This document shows positions 11,265 to 14,617 of a stretch of DNA of 14,617 nt, in pieces. The position numbers and the translations under genes are program-made. The notes beneath the pieces were generated by a model. The model searched no databases and had not been told where the DNA came from. It saw only the letters and a program-made list of their open reading frames with translations. Source of the DNA: Oscillatoria sp. Prado101 (GTDB lineage Bacteria > Cyanobacteriota > Cyanobacteriia > Cyanobacteriales > Oscillatoriaceae); assembly GCA_025454445.1 (NCBI GenBank), contig JALOOK010000032.1, forward strand, positions 1 to 14,617, read 5' to 3'. Each line of letters opens with the position of its first letter. Position 1 is the first letter of the stretch.

Positions 11265-13460
11265 TTAAGCTTTGGGATTCACAACAAACTGGCTGACAAT
11301 TGTTGGCGTTTGGTTGGCGACAGGGGTGGGATTGGCTTCCAGTTGGGTCTGCGTGTAGGGTTCGACGCCCCAAGTTGTGACTAGCAGCTGCTGCGTCTGG
11401 GGATCGATTTCAAACTCCGTCCAGCCGTAGGTGTGGGCTGCCACATAAGATCCCTGAAGTATCTGGGCGTCAATTTCCGAACCTTCCAAACCAACCGGAT
11501 CGTATCCCAGCGGAGCCGTGCGGGTGTCCAGTACATTGCGGATGAATGCGTCTTTTTCTTCCCTTGTGGGCAAAGCATTATACCGGTCTTTCTCCGATTG
11601 AGGCAACAGAGCAGCGGGTGTAAAGGCGACTGTTGCAGTGCCAAACGGTGCCGCAAACGGTCCTTGGCCGATATTCAGCTGAATGCCCACGGAACCCACC
11701 ATGACATCAAAGGCACCTGTGGGGATTTGGGGCTGACCGGCTCCCTCTTGATAGGTGACATTATTGACAACGGTGCCGTGAAAGTCGCCGGTGACAAAAA
11801 CCACGTTTTCGATATTGTTGTCTTCAATAAAACGCAGCAAGTCTGTGCGCTCTGCGGCGTAGCTTTCCCAGCGCTCACCGGCAACTGGGATGCCAAAGTG
11901 TTGCATTGGCACTGTTGACATGACAAACTTCCAAGTAATCCCAGCCTGCTGTGCTACTAGCAAGTCGTTTTTGAACTGCTGCAGTTGCGCCGTACCGAGA
12001 ATGGTGCGGTTGGGATTAAAAGAATCCGCCAGGAACTGATTGACGGTTGCCGCATCTGCTGTTTCAGGAATATTTGTCAAAGGCGCATCTCGGAAAGAGC
12101 GCAAATCGAGGACAAAGGTGGCGGCATCGCTGCCGTGGGTGTTGAAGCGATAGAGTTTTTGTTCGATCTCGGTGCGATCGTCGCCGGTGGATCCGTAGAA
12201 TTCATCTCGCAGCGGTTTGAATTCCTGGAAGGCTTTCAGGGCAGCATCAAACACGGGCGTGTCATTAACAAATCCGCTGCCGGTGCCGAAAATCCCTTCT
12301 TTTTGAGGGGACTGTGCCGGTGCTGCGCCGCCGGCGAAATCATTGGTGATTTCGTGATCGTCCCAGGTTGCGTAGGTGGTTGTGGCAGAGCGCAGATCCG
12401 CCCAAGGATTGAAACCAAAACGCTGAGAATAAATTTCGTTGTGCTTGGTGCGGAAATCCTCCTGGGTTTTAGCTTGTCTCACCCCCGGCAAATCTGGGGA
12501 TGCGCTGTCTGACTCAACGGTGTCGCCCATCTGCACAAAGAAGTCGAGGTTGCGTTCGGGCGCGTTGGAAATAGAAGGATAGGGGGCGAGTTCGCCCTGC
12601 CAGTCTCCTGACACCCCAAACCGCAATCCCTGGCGAGTTCCTAAGGCAGCGGGCGTGCGGAATTGCCCCACTGCTGAGGTGCCACCGGCATCCGTGATCC
12701 GATAGAAATATTGAGTTCCCGGAGTTAAACCTGCCACCTGAACTTTCACGGGAACTGCAGGATCTGTAGCGGTGGCTGTTTGAGTGCCGAGAACTGTGTT
12801 AAAGTTAGAATCTGTGGAGTATTGAAAAGAAACGGTGCCCGGAACAGTGGTGCGCGTCCACAAGACGGTTGAGGTTTGAGTTGTGTCTCCAGAGGCGACG
12901 CCGTTGGGCAAGGTTGACCACCCGGGTTCAACAAATGGCGTGAATTCGCGCTTTTCTAGGGCACCGTATTTGAGGTAGTGCTGCATGCCGGTGAGTTCGT
13001 CGCGCCCAACAGCGGCGGCGACATCTGGGTTTTTAGCTAGATAGTAGCTGTCGCTATATAAGGGGCTTAACTTGCGCTTCTCAAATTGCCCGTGCTTGAT
13101 AAAGTGTTCGATGCCGGTGATTTCGTCGCGATCAACTGCGGCGGCGACATCTGAGTTGTTGGTTAGATAATAGGTGTTATTGTATAAAGTGCTGGGGTTG
13201 CGCCCCTCAGTTTGACCGAAATCGATGAAGTGGCGCACTGCTGTGGTGGCGTTGCTGCTGACGGCGGCGGCAACATCGGGGTTGTTGGCCAGATAGTCGC
13301 GGGTGTCGAACAGGGCGCTGGGGTTGCGCTTCTCAAATTGACCGTACTCCTGGAAGTGTTTAAATCCGCTCTGGAAGGCACCGCCGGTTACAGCTGCGGC
13401 GACATCCGAATTGGTTGCCAGATAATAGGTTTCGTCAAATAAAGCGTTAATGTCCAACAT
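11265..13460 (-). CDS. phoD: PhoD-type alkaline phosphatase with four N-terminal repeats
   Basis: 731 residues from the ATG at 13460. Four repeats of 42-43 residues come first (about 7-49, 50-91, 92-133, 134-175). Each has the form L(F/Y)xxxxYLxxNxDVAAAV, then xHFxxxGQxExR, a module often attached to exported cyanobacterial proteins. A PhoD N-terminal beta-sandwich follows (WSTLPNGVASGDTTQTSTVLW in outline, to TPGTQYFYRI). Then comes the metallophosphatase domain with FGVSGDWQ, FFVQMGDTVES, YATWDDHEITND, FVLDLRSFRD, LGTAQLQQFKNDL, FVMSTVPMQ and FVTGDFHG. PhoD enzymes are calcium/iron phosphodiesterases or monoesterases that free phosphate outside the cell. No N-terminal signal peptide or Tat motif is visible, so any export would need another route. 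The frame stays open to 13673, but a promoter and a palindromic repeat lie in that stretch, so the later ATG is preferred. Confidence 0.93.
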   Translation of the reverse strand: MLDINALFDETYYLATNSDVAAAVTGGAFQSGFKHFQEYGQFEKRNPSALFDTRDYLANNPDVAAAVSSNATTAVRHFIDFGQTEGRNPSTLYNNTYYLTNNSDVAAAVDRDEITGIEHFIKHGQFEKRKLSPLYSDSYYLAKNPDVAAAVGRDELTGMQHYLKYGALEKREFTPFVEPGWSTLPNGVASGDTTQTSTVLWTRTTVPGTVSFQYSTDSNFNTVLGTQTATATDPAVPVKVQVAGLTPGTQYFYRITDAGGTSAVGQFRTPAALGTRQGLRFGVSGDWQGELAPYPSISNAPERNLDFFVQMGDTVESDSASPDLPGVRQAKTQEDFRTKHNEIYSQRFGFNPWADLRSATTTYATWDDHEITNDFAGGAAPAQSPQKEGIFGTGSGFVNDTPVFDAALKAFQEFKPLRDEFYGSTGDDRTEIEQKLYRFNTHGSDAATFVLDLRSFRDAPLTNIPETADAATVNQFLADSFNPNRTILGTAQLQQFKNDLLVAQQAGITWKFVMSTVPMQHFGIPVAGERWESYAAERTDLLRFIEDNNIENVVFVTGDFHGTVVNNVTYQEGAGQPQIPTGAFDVMVGSVGIQLNIGQGPFAAPFGTATVAFTPAALLPQSEKDRYNALPTREEKDAFIRNVLDTRTAPLGYDPVGLEGSEIDAQILQGSYVAAHTYGWTEFEIDPQTQQLLVTTWGVEPYTQTQLEANPTPVANQTPTIVSQFVVNPKA

Positions 13461-13514
13461 CTGGGAAAAGTGCCGGTGTGAAAAGGGACTGGGGCATTTG
13501 AAAGCCACTTCTGG

Positions 13515-13543
13515 ATTATAGGATGCGCTCGCCGCTCCGTCAA
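13515..13543 (-). promoter_or_regulatory. Sigma70-type promoter of the phoD-like gene
   Basis: Read on the minus strand, TTGACG (plus 13538-13543) and TATAAT (plus 13515-13520) are separated by exactly 17 bases. Transcription would start near 13508, leaving a leader of about 48 bases to the ATG at 13460. The near-consensus promoter suggests sigma70-dependent expression. I saw no Pho-box-like direct repeats beside it. Confidence 0.7.
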
Positions 13544-13585
13544 GCAAGGGCGTCGCACAATTGCGGCGATGTTCCCCACCCCCTA

Positions 13586-13609
13586 CCCCTCCCCGCATGC
13601 GGGGAGGGG
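13586..13609. repeat. Perfect 24-bp GC-rich palindrome
   Basis: CCCCTCCCCGCA (13586-13597) is followed directly by its exact reverse complement TGCGGGGAGGGG (13598-13609), with GCATGC at the centre and no loop. C-runs to the left and G-runs to the right extend it imperfectly. It has the look of a dispersed intergenic repeat and lies 43 bases upstream of the phoD promoter -35. Confidence 0.8.
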
Positions 13610-13730
13610 GAGAAAGAGATGAGGGTTTGGATGATGCCAAAGCAACCACAGTAAATATCTTGTTGACCATCATAGTGCTGATTCAAAAATACTTATATGA
13701 TATTTGGCAGTTATTGGCCAGAATTATGAT

Positions 13731-13775
13731 GATTGAAAGTTTGACTAACGGTAAAACTTTCAATCGCCGTTTTTT
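13731..13775 (+). terminator. 12-bp hairpin followed by a T-run
   Basis: GATTGAAAGTTT (13731-13742) and AAACTTTCAATC (13754-13765) are perfect arms around an 11-base loop. Four bases later come six Ts (13770-13775). In form this is an intrinsic terminator reading rightward, yet no convincing gene reads into it from the left; the phoD gene runs the other way. It may be a repeat, a remnant, or the end of a small RNA. Confidence 0.4.
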
Positions 13776-14197
13776 GGAAAAATTATCGATTGATTGAGTT
13801 ATTATTTATAAATAAATTGTCTGTCAGGCAATTTTAAACGCCAAAATAGCCATTATTTATCTCTCTCTTCTTAATTGCCAGCATCTTATCAAATTACATG
13901 CCAAATAAATCGCTTTCCAAAAATAGTTGATCGCATTTAAATGGCTAAATATTCATGTGATGGCGCAGCATAAATAGACATACAGTTATCAGTTAATGCG
14001 CAATAAAAAAATGCAAGATAAATGCATGTTTCTAAAAAAGAGACAATAATAGTGCCACTTCCTGGCTGAAAAACGGAATATGCCAAATCGCCAAATTTGT
14101 TCTTTTTCAAATTTATTTAAAGCCTATTGAATTACATTTAAAGCATTAAAGCCTTGAATCGCTTCCCTAAGTCAAAGTAAGACGCACTAAATTATTT
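13776..14197. other. AT-rich divergent spacer without recognisable features
   Basis: About 420 bases of strongly AT-rich sequence between the hairpin and the gene at the right edge. I found no open frame of note, no RNA gene and no promoter good enough to call. Base composition is clearly lower in GC than the genes around it. Whatever drives the downstream gene must lie here. Confidence 0.5.
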
Positions 14198-14617
14198 ATG
14201 ATTTTAAGCAATGTTGAAATTATTGCTGCGATTAAATACGGTGGAATTTTTATCACCCCCTTTCCGGATGGCATGCTCCCGAAAAAACCTCCATTCAATA
14301 CTAGCTCGGTTGACTTGCGGTTAGGAGATAAAATTACAATCCCTAATCATGCGCCAGTTGCCTTACGGCCAGAAGATATCGGCAAATACTTAGAAACGAA
14401 TTCAAAGGAATTAACCATTTCCCGAAACCAGGCTTTCCTCTTAAGACCGAAACAGTTTGTTTTGGCAAAAAACCAAGAGTGGGTGGGCTTTCCCATTTGG
14501 CAAAATCGGGTGTGCTATAGCGCCCGTGTGGAAGGGAAAAGCTCGATAGCCCGCTGCGGGGTCTTAGTCCATTTTACCGCGCCCACGATTCATGCTGGTT
14601 GGGAAGGAAACATCACT
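14198..14617 (+). CDS. dCTP deaminase/dUTPase-family protein (3' end outside window)
   Basis: The frame from the ATG at 14198 runs 140 codons without a stop to the window edge. SSVDLRLGD (36-44) and the core EGKSSIARCGVLVHFTA (112-128) followed by PTIHAGWEGNIT mark the trimeric beta-barrel family of dCTP deaminase and dUTPase, which makes or clears dUTP. Lined up by eye with E. coli dCTP deaminase, S115 and R119 match its S111 and R115, and the catalytic glutamate (E138) would be residue 142, just past the edge. H132-A133 stand where the E. coli enzyme has Asp-Pro (128-129), and Lys replaces Arg in the GRSS motif, so it is a divergent member. The N-terminus (about 20-35) and an acidic loop (57-72) are also unlike E. 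coli. No strong ribosome-binding site is seen. Confidence 0.85.
   Translation, partial: MILSNVEIIAAIKYGGIFITPFPDGMLPKKPPFNTSSVDLRLGDKITIPNHAPVALRPEDIGKYLETNSKELTISRNQAFLLRPKQFVLAKNQEWVGFPIWQNRVCYSARVEGKSSIARCGVLVHFTAPTIHAGWEGNIT

Noticed and set aside
1..14617. tRNA or rRNA genes
   Set aside because: Reading through both strands' intergenic gaps I saw no cloverleaf or rRNA-like segment; a tRNAscan/Infernal run would be decisive.

Overview
The window looks like chromosomal DNA of a filamentous cyanobacterium (Oscillatoriales/Microcoleus-like; the genus is inferred). The grounds are cyanobacteria-typical protein families (the conserved DUF4912-protein tail, DUF2358, ArsA-family ATPase with an Hsp20-like tail, a cyanobacterial HtrA/HhoA-type protease), DnaA boxes of the TTTTCCACA type, one HIP1 octamer (GCGATCGC), and many intergenic short repeats and palindromes of the kind that fill such genomes. 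All of this comes from reading the sequence; no database search was possible.

Layout. 1-1417 (+): the 3' end of an ABC exporter, an isolated C-terminal piece of a DUF4912 protein, two stacked hairpins, and an unrecognised conserved-looking protein. 1624-3240 (+): a DUF2358 protein and an ArsA/Get3-like ATPase, 42 bases apart and probably co-transcribed. 3279-3646: a palindromic element and 12 full units of a 25/26-bp tandem repeat between two convergent genes, the last unit running into the dnaN stop codon. 3645-6882 (-): the replication-initiation locus, dnaA then oriC then dnaN, all read leftward. The 661-base dnaA-dnaN gap holds eight DnaA boxes (four in each orientation) and two heptanucleotide arrays, one G-rich and one C-rich on the + strand. 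6883-7393: the divergent dnaA/protease spacer, containing a 289-bp element with 16-bp perfect terminal inverted repeats; the right end overlaps the likely protease promoter. 7394-11147: a membrane-anchored HtrA-like protease (+), a small winged-helix/TM-like protein (-), peptide deformylase (+) and an ADP-ribosylglycohydrolase (+). 11265-13460 (-): a PhoD-type phosphatase with four N-terminal 42-43-residue repeats, preceded by a good sigma70-type promoter. 13544-14197: AT-rich divergent spacer with two palindromes. 14198-end (+): the start of a dCTP deaminase/dUTPase-family gene, cut by the window edge.

How it fits together. The functional core is chromosome replication: initiator, origin and sliding clamp. 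Around it sit housekeeping and protein-quality genes (deformylase, HtrA protease, ArsA/Get3-like ATPase) and nucleotide or phosphate metabolism (dCTP deaminase-like, PhoD). I see no defence island, prophage, CRISPR array or obvious new multi-gene system. The unusual content is the dense non-coding architecture around the origin: the tandem array at the dnaN 3' end, the quadruplex-prone heptads beside the DnaA boxes, the MITE-like element that may carry half of the protease promoter, and a palindrome family present in two opposite-facing copies.
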